From: Takakia lepidozioides
Taxonomy: Eukaryota > Streptophyta > Takakiopsida > Takakiales > Takakiaceae
Direction: 5' to 3'
Length of the DNA stretch: 60,000 nucleotides
NCBI GenBank assembly: GCA_030704615.1
Contig: CM060733.1
Coordinates: forward strand, 43,588,001-43,648,000
This document shows, one piece after another, positions 30,201 through 41,455 of the stretch (the first letter of the stretch is position 1; each line of letters starts with the position of its first letter). Position numbers and translations under genes: made by a program. Under the pieces are notes generated by a model. It was not told the origin of the DNA. It saw only the letters and a list, made by a program, of their open reading frames with translations, and made no database searches.

Positions 30201-31883
30201 ATGGCCTCTTGGATGATGTTGCTGCTTTTGCTGCATTTGCACCACCACCTGTCCCTGATCTCAGTCCTGAAGGTAAGAAAGCCCTCACCAAAGTGCTATC
30301 TGAAATCAAGTTGGGTACTACCCTCTCCTCAGGACAAAGAAAAAGAGTCAACTGAGAGGCTTATTGCCAAAATTCTAGATGTCTTCAGCTTGGGGTCCAC
30401 TCATTTAGAACGCACTCCCATTCTTCAACATAACATTGTTACCGAAGGGCCTCCTATCAAACAATTTGCTTACCGAGAGAGTGTCAAGGAACATGCTATA
30501 GTCCAAGGAGAAGTCCAGAAAATGCTTGATGCTAGTGTGATTAAGCCGTCAGTTTCTCCTTGGGCTAGTCCAATTGTCTTGGTTGGAAAGAAAGATGGCA
30601 CCACCCGCTTTTATGTTGACTTCAGGAAACTGAATGACATCACCAAGAAGGATGCCTACCCACTGCCTAGGATCAATGAGACCTTGGACCAATTGCATGG
30701 TGCTACAATTTTCTCCTCTCTTGATCTTGCATCTGGTTTTTGGCAAGATCATCTCATTGAAGTAGCCAACGAAAAGACCTCATTTGTGTGTCGCATGGGC
30801 AAATACCAGTATGAGACCATGCCCTTTGGTTTGTGCAATGCCACCTCTACCTTCCAGCGCCTCATGGATATTGTCTTGGGTAATCTTCGCTAGGAATGTG
30901 CCTTAATTTATGTAGATGATATCAATGTGTATTCAGCCAGTTTTGATGCCCACTTGACTGACCTGCAGCGTGTTTTCAGCAAATTGCGTACTGCGGGCCT
31001 CAAAATGAAGCCAAAGAAGTGTGAGCTATTCATGCATGAGCTATACTTTCTTGGTCATATCCTCTCCAATGATGGTTTGCTTCCTGATCCTGCCAAGCTT
31101 GAGTCTGTTTGGGCTTTCCTATTCCCAGGGATAAACATTGTATCAAATCCTTCCTTGGTCTGCCTTCTTATTATAGACGCTTCATAAATTTTTTTGCCAA
31201 GCTTGCCCACCCTCTAACCAAGGTATTGTGCAAGGATGCCAGGTTTGAATGGACCTTCTCCCAACAAGCTGCATTTGACACCCTTCGCAAGGCTTTGTGT
31301 TCGGCCCCCATCCTAATGTTTCCCAACTTTGAACTACCTTTCCTGCTTCAGACTGATGCATCGGATGTTGCCATTTTTGCAATCTTATGTCAAGTTGTAG
31401 AAGGCAAGAAGCATGTTATAGCTTATGCATCTCGTCGTCTTGATCGTCATGAAAGGAACTATTCCATATCTGACAAGGAGGGTCTGGCCTGAGTATTTTG
31501 ATGTGAAGCATTTCAGGCAATATTTGCATGGTAGCCGGTTTGTGGTAGAGACTGATCATCTTCCACTTACGGCTCTTGTTAAGCCAAAGGAACTTCATGT
31601 CAGACTTGCTAGATGAGCTATGTACCTGCAGGAATTTGACATGGATATGGTCTACAAGAAGGGCAAGGAAAACACAAATGTTGATGCACTTACACGGGTT
31701 GATCCTCCTGTCAGCAGACCTATGCTCACCTTGGATGACCTTGCTGCTACTGATGCAGTACCTCCTCCTGATCCTGCCCCTCTTCTCAACCTTCTTTGTG
31801 TAGATCAGCACCCCTTGGCCTTGGATTCCCATGGCATATTGGCTGCTTGGGGCTGGTCTAGCCTTCTTGATGATCCTGATTGA
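30201..31883 (+). pseudogene. Ty3/gypsy pol fragment: reverse transcriptase and RNase H, decayed
   Basis: RT blocks in order: SPWASPIVLVGKKDGTTRF, V-D-F-R-K-L-N, Y-P-L-P-R-I-N-E-T, FSSLDLASGFWQ (first catalytic Asp), M-P-F-G-L-C-N-A, TAG at 30891-30893, then YVDDINVYS (catalytic Asp pair), LGHILSNDGLLPDP. RNase H follows: FPNFELPFLLQTDASD, a Y-A-S-R-R-L block and V-E-T-D-H-L-P-L, with a TGA at 31614-31616, then K-G-K-E-N-T-N-V-D-A-L-T-R at the usual RNase H end. Frame changes also occur near 31115 and 31480. Protease, integrase and gag are absent nearby, so this is an isolated pol piece. It is not the missing part of element A: its context and style differ. Confidence 0.9.
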
Positions 31884-32112
31884 TTTATTCATGTGTTAGT
31901 ATGTGTGGTGGATTTATCGCTTAGAGAGAATTCGGATGGTTTGGTGGAAGTTCCTTGTTGTGTTTCAGCTCTACTCTTTCCTAGGCCCTCGAGTATGTTG
32001 TAATTCAGCTGCTGCACTCCGGTATGACTATTGGCTTGAGCCTCAAGGCCTGATTTGGCTATCCATGAGTAATAACAAATGAGGTGAAGGTATCCCTGGC
32101 TGGAGATCATAG

Positions 32113-32508
32113 GTGCAGACACTCCAGACCACCTTATCTAAAGCCCATTGTCTACCTCTTATGTGCAGTGCAGTCATGGACGATCAGCTACGTGCTGCGC
32201 TACTCCAGCGATGCCAATCAGGGCGTTCGCTAGCTGGCCTTTCCGAGTCATTGTGTAAACAAATTCTCTATCATGTGTCTACTCACCGTTTCATGGGTGA
32301 TAAGCTTTTCAAGGAGCTCACTAGAGGGGAGCCATGCTACTTGGAGGGATTCTATCATGGCACTAAGGGGAGATCGAAGAGCTTAGAGCATGCCCAACAA
32401 AGGCTCACTAAACTGCCTCGCCATCACTATGTTAAGGAGGCGTATGGTGAGGCCTGCAAGCTAGATGGCGCGTGGGCTGGCAAGAGCCCCAGCATCAACC
32501 CATCATAA
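32113..32508 (+). CDS. Hypothetical ORF next to a tandem repeat
   Basis: 131 codons with balanced, protein-like composition (for example R-A-A-L-L-Q-R-C-Q-S-G-R-S and G-F-Y-H-G-T-K-G-R-S), ending two bases before a purine run. I recognise no family. It may be the last ORF of the gypsy remnant or a terminal exon, since an AG precedes it at 32110-32111. The start codon shown is simply the first available. Confidence 0.3.
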   Translation: MQTLQTTLSKAHCLPLMCSAVMDDQLRAALLQRCQSGRSLAGLSESLCKQILYHVSTHRFMGDKLFKELTRGEPCYLEGFYHGTKGRSKSLEHAQQRLTKLPRHHYVKEAYGEACKLDGAWAGKSPSINPS

Positions 32509-32510
32509 CA

Positions 32511-33256
32511 AAAGGGGAGTAATGGCGCCAGGCTGAGGTGAAAGTGGGCCCCGCCACCTGCACGCCACGGGTCATTACATGTGAGGCTAAGTGGTAGCTG
32601 GCGGGGGAGAATGCCACACACCAAAACTCGTGTAGATAGCGCGCGAATGGGGCGAAACTTGGTGAGGCTCACCATTTTGAAGCGCATGAAAGTGCTGCTG
32701 GGGACGCGCGATCTCGACGGCCGCGCTACTTTGATGATAGTGCGCCAGATGGAGCGCCTGTTGGGCATGCCTCCCCTGCAAGGTTATTTTTTCCTTGCCT
32801 GTCTTCCTTTTGTTTTTTTGAGAACAGGCTTTTTTGTCTTTTTTCCAAATTATTAATATAGTTTTCAGGGCCTCTGTCCAAAAAAAAGGGGAGTAATGGC
32901 GCCAGGCTGAGGTGAGAGTGGGCCCCACCACCTGCACGCCACGGGTCATTACATGTGAGGCTAAGTGGTAGCTGGTGGGGGAGAATGCCACACACCAAAA
33001 CTCGTGTAGATAGCGTGCGAATGGGGCGAAACTTGGTGAGGCTCACCATTTTGAAGCGCGTGAAAGTGCTGCTGGGGACGCGCGATCTCGGCGGCCGCGC
33101 TACTTTGATGATAGTGCGCCAGATGGAGCGCCTGCTGGGCATGCCTCCCCTGCAAGGTTATTTTTTCCTTGCCTGTCTTCCTTTTGTTTTTTGAGAACAG
33201 GCTTTATTGTCTTTTTTTCCAAATTATTAATATAGTTTTCAGGGCCTCTGTCCAAA
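32511..33256 (+). repeat. Tandem duplication, 373-bp period, each copy led by a purine run
   Basis: TAATGGCGCCAGGCTGAGGT at 32521 recurs at 32894, and the two units match almost throughout to ...GGGCCTCTGTCC. Each is preceded by A-rich/GGGGAG purines, and the second ends in a run of A at 33255-33270. If LTRs, they run TGGCGCC...TGTCCA (about 358 bp) with only a purine tract between them. They could also be a duplicated 3' end of a poly(A)-tailed element. Confidence 0.8.
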
Positions 33257-34914
33257 AAAAAAAAAAAAACAGTCACGGCCTTCAGGGGTTGTAGGCCTTT
33301 AGTTAACACCAATGTTGGGCGGGTATGACAATTTGGGCATATTGAAGGGTCCGGGTAAGGCATCTTTGCTTAAAGCGGAATGGAGGCGGTTATATATAAT
33401 GTAGGGGTTTGGAAATTGTGGCGGTTAGAGGTTATCAATAGAAGGGTCCCCAAAAACAAATCTCCCGGTTATCAATATGCCATTATCCAAGTGGAACAGC
33501 ACCGGGTCCCATACATCGGTTATCAATGTAACCTGATTTTCAGTTATTATATATTAAGATTTTAAGAGGACCAAAAAGACAGGAAAAAAAAGGAAAAAAA
33601 AGGGAAAAAATTAAATAAAGAGTCACATCAAGAAGACAAAAAAAAGGAAAAAAACAAAAAAAAAAACAAAAAGGAAAGAGATAGGAAGAGTCACAGTCAG
33701 TTACACAAATGAAGTACCCTACTAGAATCATTGTATTTCATATCTCTAGAAATGGAAATAAATTTGCCGTGCTTGCTTCTATGTGCCATCACAACAATCT
33801 TGCTCACGTAAATGCACGATTCAAAAACTGTAGATTATAGAGTGTCGCATCTTACTTTTCTGAAAACAGCCTGAGTTTTCAGCAGACAACTTATACCATA
33901 ACCACATCCATTAGGCTTTTTTGCCTTCCATACAACATCAGTGCTATAAGATTCTAATCTTGCCCATAGTTGTAAGAAAAAGGGTTAAATAGCACATAGC
34001 AATGTAGTCATGAAAGGCAGGGTTTGCTACGGTCATGGCTGGTCATGGCTGATGCGCTTGGCAGGCTCAACTGAATATTCAGATCGGGCATTCCAAATAC
34101 TCCGCATCTATCCCAGTCATGATCAGTCACATTTGTCAATCCTTAGCCCTTAGAGATTACCAAGCACATGTTTAGTGATGAAGCATCTAACATGTTTCGA
34201 AATAGAAGCTCGGACATTGCCAGCTGGTTACATATCACCTCAAATTTGATTATGTGGTAGCCTGCAAAACATCACAACCCATTAGAGTATATTACCCCCA
34301 ACAAGGACCTACCAAACAACTTGACCCCTGGGCCCTCTCTATTTGTTTGATGCACAAAAAATCCTCACTGTATCACTACACAACAACTTCTGATACAAGT
34401 AATTATTTCAGTTCCTCTGTGGATCAAATTAGGACCCAGACGCCAATAACAGTACCAACAAAGAGACACAACAAGCATCATCACAAGGGATGCATTTCCA
34501 TAGAAGCCCCTGACCTTTATTTGCTAGACTGATAATTTTTGGGCAGTGGTGGGGTATGTCCCCACAGGAGATGGTGGCACAAGAATTCAGCTGCACACGA
34601 ACAAGAATATGGGAACTCTTGCAGGATGCACATGGTCTTGTAAATTCATACTCCAGTGCTACATAAGACTGCACCTTGCACTTTCCAGAAAGAACTGGAT
34701 CGGTTTTAATGAAAAGAAAAGCCAGAACTACGTCTTCCTGGTAAGATATTGTCCAGAGTGCACCACCAGAGCACTCAATGACCTGTGACTACAATTTAGA
34801 ACCATTCCTCAAGATGCACAAGATAAAATGTAGCATGGTTGAGTTGCAACTGGATCCTCTGGTTGCAATTCATATACTTGAAACCTAGTTTGAATAGTGT
34901 AAACGAAAAAAAAA

Positions 34915-35463
34915 CCCACCTCCATGTAGTTTGATAAATTCGACGTAAGTATGGAAGGCATTCAGGCATTTTGAAGACCACTCGGTGCGCATCCACCACA
35001 CTCCCATCTGCAATACATACTTACAAGAGCAATCCCCACTTGGACATCTGACACAAATCCAGCTTTGATGATACAATCTGCTTGCCCATTTCTAGGGCGG
35101 TCGGGCTGGCACACGCATGGAGGGCGCTGATGAAGGTGATGTTGTTTGGCTTCATGCCTTCTACTAGTTGCATTTGTTGAAAGAGGTCCAAAGCCTCTTC
35201 ACTGTGCCCTTGGTGAGCATATCCTGCCATCATCCCAGTCCATGCAGAGACCACATCATTGTGTCAAATACGACGCGTGTATCCCCCACACACCCGCATT
35301 TGCAATACATACAGACAAGTGCAGTCCCCACTTGGACATCTGATTCAAAACTAGCTCTGATTATGCCGCCGTGTAGCCGCTTGCCCTGTTCGAGTGCTGC
35401 TGGGCTGGCACATGCATTGAGAATGTCCACATATTCTGAGAAGTGATCTGCAATCATATCCAT
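34915..35463 (-). pseudogene. PPR gene fragment carried inside the hAT element
   Basis: Three frames on the - strand spell PPR-protein text: CASPAALEQGKRLHG with a following ALVCMYCKCG, then M-M-A-G-Y-A-H-Q-G-H-S-E-E-A-L-D-L-F-Q-Q-M and N-I-T-F-I-S-A-L-H-A-C-A-S, then V-V-D-A-H-R-V-V-F-K-M-P-E-C. At least two frameshifts and stops are present. It resembles but does not match the two DYW-PPR genes in this window and lacks E and DYW parts. Its location between the ends of the hAT element suggests gene-fragment capture or insertion by an older event. Confidence 0.75.
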
Positions 35464-36838
35464 CAGATATAGCCCTATATCTTCAGGGACAATCCTGCCT
35501 CATGTGAAAACCTGTATTTAGTCTTTCTTGCATATGAGAGAGGTGGGCTTCAACTTCAAAATATGAGGTTCAGGGACTTGGCTTGGTCTTGCCATTGGAC
35601 CTCAAACTCCTCTGGGTGGCAGTTGGACTCCTTACCACCTAAAAGCAACATTGTTTCAGCCCACCCTAGTACATGAGACTCGCCCCAAAATTGCCATAGC
35701 TCCAATGACAATCTGGTGAAGGGCATGTGGATACAAGGTGAACTAACATCATCGTCAAAACACAATGCTGATTTCAGACTGCCAATGTTACCATTTGCCC
35801 ACAATTGCTGAAGAGAATTTACTCATAACATGTTTGCCACAACTGCTAGAGAGAAAGAGATAGAGGGAGGGAGAGGGAGAGAGAATGTACTCGTAAGATG
35901 GTGTTTGCCATAGCCTTGTGGCCAATTACCACCATCATGAAGTAGTAACCAACAGCAATATGTTGTGCCAAAAACCAATCCACGCTGCACTCATCTCCAC
36001 CTACAGCCTGCAACAACAGAGCAACTCCACAATTTGGGCAACAGACATGTAAAGACTTTAGCTTCAGTATCAGAGCATGGCCTGGTCATGTGGACTTTGT
36101 GACAATGCTATAAGCTCTTGGTTGAGATAAACAGCGATGCAAGTGCCAAAGCTCCACCAACCACATAGAAAATAAAAATGTACTTGTGAGACTGTTTGTT
36201 GCAAGTTGCAACTTTGAGACCATAGACTCGGGAAATGAGAAAGCAGAAAAAGAAATAAACTTACAACATCAAGGAAGCTCAAAGAGCTTTTGGGACAAAA
36301 GAAAGCATATTAATAAAAAGAAAGGTGGTTCCCCTAACAAGCTCTCGACAAACAACCATTCATCAAGAGATTCAAACCTGGACCAGTGCAATTGTCGTGC
36401 AGGAATTGCATTTGTTTAAGATAACTAGAAGAAACCCACGTGCCCTCAGCACGATAGTATAATCTGGCATGTTAATGAGAAAATACTGCTCAATAGCTAG
36501 GGTAGAAATGTAGCCATAGAAACAATTTATGAAACGAACAAGTAGAGACATTAGAAGCATTTAGTTTTCAAACCTCAATTGATGTCACAGACCTTGAGGG
36601 TAGGGAGAAGAAACAAAGAGAGAGAGAGAAAGAAAGAAAGAAAGGGAAGAGAGAAAGAGAGAGTACTTATGTCATTCCAACAACATGTAGTGTTCATGTG
36701 GACTTTATGATATCATAAAGCCCGGTTTAGGCACCTTCAAATTGCCCCAATCCAACTCTTTCTACATACCCCCTTCTGTCATATCCGCACCAGAAAAGCA
36801 GATGTGGGGTATTCCAAGTACAATTGGCTAGTCCAACT

Positions 36839-38965
36839 AGCTAATCATGAGGCCATGATCTGAAAGGCTCAAATCCTCAAAAAAACCTGCTTTTTCTATG
36901 ACATCATAGTTATCCACGGCTAGGGTTGCCTCTCCAACCATGAAATCTTTCAGATCTCCTCTAGGTTTACAATCATATTGAGGTCATCTGGCCAATTTTT
37001 GATCACCATAACCAGCCTGTCAAGATTCTCAACCTGCAAACAACAACGACGGAGTGCTGTGAGGACATCTGCAAGACTAAAAACTCGTTCGGTCCCAATT
37101 TGGGACCCCGGGATGCCAAAGATTTGTTTTGCAAGATATGCAACGTTGGGAAATTGTTGCTCGTGATCACGCCACCATAACAAGGGATCGGTTGTTGCAG
37201 CTATAGGAACAATGAGTCGCCGAAATAATGAAAGTTCAGCCTTCACTACTGCAACACTTGCTTCTTCGTTTGATGTTCCCACACCAAACATATTGTTGTC
37301 CTCATATGTTTTAGGAGATGAAACAACTTCAGACTCGCATGTAGCCGGGTTCAGCCGCTTAAAATAAACCATCAGCAAAGGCAATAGATATTTCTGGTCA
37401 TAGTCCTGAACAAGTTGTACAACAGCGTCACAGCCCACATATATTTGACACAAGTTTCAGCCCCTTGAAACGAGGATCCAACATAAGTGCAAACATATTA
37501 TGCGCCTTGCGTGCATCAAAATGCCGTAGAAATGCAAGGAAAGGTTTGAGAACATGTAACACCTCTTGTCGTATCCTGCTTTTCAGTAGGAGAAACTCCA
37601 ATTCGAACACATCTGGCGGTTGTGTCTCCTCATCAAACTCCAACATCTCCCTTTGCATGATAACTGAGATGGATATGGACGCGTTGAGTGCATCAGAAAG
37701 TAACCAATGACCTCGAGATTGGTTTGCCACTCAAGCTGTCACAACAGATTTCACAACCTCTGCAATAGCCCAGATTTGGGGCTTAGGAACTCTTTGCTGG
37801 AGCGTCAGACTTTGACGACCATAACAAGTGACAATGGCCTCTTTGAACTCCATGGTTTCTTCAAACATTATCACCTTTGATGCAAATCTGATTTTGACAG
37901 GAGTTTTCAGTTTCTGAGGCCGTAACCCTGAATCCACACAGGCCTTGTTCCACTCAATTCTGCCCTTTCCACTTTTCTTGGTCCATGTGATTGTTTTTTG
38001 TAGTGACTCTCGAGCATCGGAAAATGAAACCTCCTTGAAATCTACACAAACTTTGGCCTCATTTGTTGCGTATTGGCATGCTTTAGACATCACATGTGCA
38101 AAGCATATGCCCTCAAAAACTGTAAGGGATTCCAAAACATCGCATGATACGACAGATCTGAGAGCGGCAGCCATTGTGCTCAAATTACCTCCTTCATCCT
38201 TGACAAAGGCAATAATGCATCTAGTCAAATCAAAACTGTCGAGTAAGGTTTTCAACTGAACTGCCATCGCTACCACTGATGTGTTAGACACTTCAAATAG
38301 ACCCACAGTAACATGAACATGAACCCACTCAGAACTAATGAAATTGATTACCAAGGCAAAAGTGTCGACTCCACCCCTGCTCATCCATAAATCGAAGCTG
38401 GCAGATGTAGAGACACAACTTCCAAGGGAAGGCAACACATGACGATCCATCGTCTTAGCAACCATTGACGGCAAAACCTCGTCCACAAATTGTCTCCGTG
38501 AAGGAAATATGACACGAGGACACCGCCTCAAAACCAATCTTCTAAGCCACAAATTTTCAACAGATGAGAGGGCCCTGTAACTTTTAGCAATGTAAAGTGT
38601 AAGGTCTTCCAAAAATTGCACTTGCTGCTCATCTGTTTGCTTGTAAGGATTTGTGGACCCAAAGTATGATGTAATGGCACAACCTGTAGGCAAAGTTCAT
38701 TTCTTACTTGCTTGACGGCTGTGCTCGAGCTTCGCAGATCCTTCGCAGCCAAATGCGCTTTCATCATAGCAAGCAATTCCGGATGAGCAACGTCAACATG
38801 CTTGCGCATGACAGTGATACCATATAGCTTGTTGTATTTCACAAGACCTTTCCGGAGCACATTACGCTTACCAACAAGCTGATTGGAAGTCATAGGCTGG
38901 GATCGACAGACAATACAACGCAATATCTGAGGATTGACATGGTCCACCTCAGCTGCATCATTCAA
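36839..38965 (-). pseudogene. hAT transposase, copy 2, frameshifted
   Basis: It has the same domains as copy 1: a BED finger LRCIVCRSQP...RKHVDVAHPE intact here, a 320-codon core frame (38693-37731) with FDLWMSRGGVD and VKDEGGNLSTM, and a C-terminal dimerisation domain (37453-36950). It shares with copy 1 the frame breaks after the AVKQVRNEL segment (near 38705) and before Y-V-G-C-D (near 37430). A private TGA replaces a Cys codon near 37733, and the last 40 codons are out of frame. Shared lesions mean both copies descend from an already broken parent moved in trans, or that one arose by duplication of the other. Confidence 0.88.
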
Positions 38966-39659
38966 CGCAAAAAATGACCAACAGACAGAGCCTCTATTGT
39001 GTGGTTTCTAGAATTTGCCCTGTGCTTGCAAAACAAGGAGCTGCTGTTGTGCAAGTTTGATTTGCGGATCTTCAAGAACCTCATCCACTATAGCAAGATC
39101 ATGCCCAATTTGCTCACCTCAGTGTCATCATGTGGCAAAATGTTGGAAAATGCAGGGATTTCATATGCTTGCAAGGCACAACTAGCTTGCTCATCCATGA
39201 TTTCTCGGAGGGAGCCCAGAGGCTGTAGACTCCAAGCTCGTAACAATGTTGGTCTGCCATCGCATTTGGGCGCTCAGAGAATTAACACGATAGAGATCTT
39301 CAGAAGGCGGCTGCATAATCACTACTCATGAATGCAGCTCGGTTGTAATCACATCTCAAGGTCTTCTTCAAAAGTTGATACCGGGCTGATTTTCAAAGGT
39401 TTTAGTCAGGTTCCATGATGTAGTCAGCCAGGTTTCCCCCCCCCCCTTTCCAGCTTGGGCCGAGTAAGTGGCGAGATGGCCCTCGCCGGTTCCAACTCAA
39501 GCCGGGTCCACCAAAAACTTGGGTGGCTGGTCTCTATAGTATGATACCATGACTATTACCCGGCCGGGTATATATGTCAACATATATACCCGCCCAACAC
39601 TGGTTAACATTGTCAAAAATATCAAAGGGCTTTACAGGAGGAAGAAGGTTGGGTACGAC

Positions 39660-40125
39660 ATTGAGATAAGCGGAGGATGTCATGGTCGGCACCAAGGATG
39701 TGTGCAAACGTGCTCTTGAAGCGGCCTCCGCTGCCGCGCTGCCTCTTCTAGGTGCGTTCCTTGTTGTATGCGGGCCAAGATTTGTCGACAAGTTCTTTCG
39801 GAGTCTGCACCCAACCTTGAATGCGCTGAAGACCAGCGTAAAATACTCTGACAGCGGCAGTTATGCACTGCGAAATGTTGCGAGATTGTGGTGGGCAACC
39901 CATCAACGGATTCGAGGTTATGAAAACAACGAGATCGGGTTTGCTGCGTTCCTCGGACAAATACATTAGGGTGAACGTCGAGATAGCGACATGGAGACTG
40001 GCACGAGGAAACAGTCGATCAAAATGGGAGCCCGGAACGCCCGCAGCAAACCATGTCCTCTCCTCACGTCCACCATCACCTGGCAACTGGTTGAACAACA
40101 TGCTGAAATCCTCGGAGGGAAAATC
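39660..40125 (-). pseudogene. SABATH carboxyl-methyltransferase fragment
   Basis: On the - strand the frame reads MLFNQLPGDG, then W-F-A-A-G-V-P-G-S-H-F-D-R-L-F-P-R-A-S-L-H-V, the block around the substrate site of SABATH enzymes (salicylate, jasmonate and IAA methyltransferases). Further on come T-P-K-E-L-V-D-K and P-A-Y-N-K-E-R-T-H, which follow it in the family after the W-L-S position; the intervening 39850-39990 looks like an intron or insertion. The SAM-binding N-terminus and the C-terminal half are missing. Such enzymes methylate small plant acids. A remnant only, transcribed away from the OSB/PPR block. Confidence 0.65.
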
Positions 40126-40188
40126 CCGAAAAAAATAGTGACTTGGTTAAAACAGTGCTACTCAGATGCACATTGGTGGCTCTCACAG

Positions 40189-41205
40189 ACCAATCCAAAA
40201 TCTCCAGACTACAGATGTAGGCAGTGCACACAAGAGGTCCTGTGGACGAAGGATTGGTTCTATCCTCCTTGGGTGAACGGAAAGCTAATCGCCATGACTC
40301 AAGGCGGAGAACAGTTTGGTGATGGTGGAAATATATCAGAACACGGTTCTGATTTTGGTGTGGATGGTGGAGTTCCTTCGAAGCTTGAGGTTGGAAGTGA
40401 GTGTGACTGGCAAGGAGCCTGATTAGAAGGGAGCCTTCTATGCACAAGCCAGCTGTAAGTTCGGACATGTTCCTCGTTGTGTTACTTAAGATAGAGTCGA
40501 GAGTGACTCGCACGAATGCTGTCGAAAGATACACTTGAACTCCTGTCTAAAGGAACCTGTCAGAGTTTTGATGCTCTTGGAGTTTCTGGCATGAAGGTAA
40601 AAAATGGAGCATGGAACAGCACTGGCAAGTGTTCTTTAAAGATCCGCCACAATGGCAAGGTGTGGCTTCTTCATGTGAAGGAGTTTGTCTGTTCTGAGAA
40701 GGTGGTTCTTCCTTTCAGTGTCATAGGTCGTCTTCCCAGGCAGGCCCTGAACATGCATTGCACAAGGGATTTCCTTGATGTTTATGGGGAGGATTGGCTT
40801 GGTCTTAGGAGGCTGTGTTATCAACTATGACTGCTCAGCTGCACCCTGGTGGTTCTCACAGACAAATCCAAAATCACCGGAATACAGACATAAGTAGTGC
40901 ACACATCACAGGCTGGTTGAATCCTCCTTGGGTGACAGCAAAGCTACCTCCTTCAAGCACAATGTGGTGAGGGAACCTTCTGCAACACAGGCTCGTAATA
41001 TCCTCTTTCAAATTTGTCCTTACTGTTTCATGGATTCTGTAAGTTAGCACATGTTGGATGGATCTATGGTGGTATGTGTTTTGAACGTGTCGCTGCCACG
41101 GGGGTTGCAGGCAAATATCTGAACACTCAAAATAGAGACATGGAGAAGCTTTGGAAGAAACACTTTCCAAAACCCAGTCAATGGTGGGACAATAGAGGCA
41201 GAAAG
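40189..41205 (+). pseudogene. OSB-type PDF-motif exons upstream of PPR copy A
   Basis: OSB proteins are plant organellar ssDNA-binding factors with C-terminal PDF motifs (W-W-D-N-R ... P-D-F-K-H-K ... L-W). Exon-like pieces: 40189-40318 gives TNPKSPDYR...LW and P-P-W-V-N-G-K-L after a CTCACAG acceptor and before GTGATG; about 40603-40652 gives a first half SMEQHWQVFFKDPPQW with the W-D-x-R part deleted; 40851-40925 gives TNPKSPEYRHK then TAG; about 41145-41205 gives L-W-K-K-H-F-P-K-P-S-Q-W-W-D-N-R-G-R-K ending at a GTGAAT donor. The last piece is intact and in phase 0 with the PPR exon. No SSB-like OB domain was found upstream. The TAG and the deletion mean the older motifs are dead. Confidence 0.7.
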
Positions 41206-41455
41206 GTGAATGCCTGTTATGGTACAGCAGAGCAGAGAACAAGATGCATTGAAAAACTTGCTTGCAAATTGTCACCTCCCTCCCTCCCAACACATTCTCA
41301 AAGTCTTTTCGGCAATTCAGCATAGGGGCTGGTAAGTAGGGTTGGAGTGTTTGCTAGACTTATTGTTGTCTTTGTCAGATACTATCTGCAAGGGGAGGAC
41401 TATGCATCGTTGTGAAGGCAGGGATATCTGAAGGATGAATTGAGTGTGGGTGCAG

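Larger units (their letters stand above)
33310..39602 (-). mobile_element. hAT transposon copy 2, complete 6.3-kb element with target duplication
   Basis: Left end CAATGTTGGGCGGGTAT (33310); right end, read inward on the - strand from 39602, CAGTGTTGGGCGGGTAT: 16 of 17 match. Flanks gttaacac (33302-33309) and gttaacat (39603-39610) agree at 7 of 8 bases, the hAT signature. Inside, on the - strand: subterminal palindromes, the transposase pseudogene (38965-36839), CT-rich microsatellites (36620-36665, 35848-35890), a LINE tail (35890-35930), a PPR gene fragment (34915-35463) and an A-rich left part (33560-33690). I saw no function for 33400-34900 beyond this. Confidence 0.88.

Noticed and set aside
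30201-31883. This pol fragment being the missing RT/RNase H of element A
   Set aside because: Element A has only a clean in-frame junction at that point, and the fragment is 27 kb away next to different sequence with no shared flank.
40516-40830. A 104-codon ORF as a separate gene
   Set aside because: It starts upstream of a PDF half-exon and runs through its donor into the intron; the real coding text is in another frame at 40603-40652.
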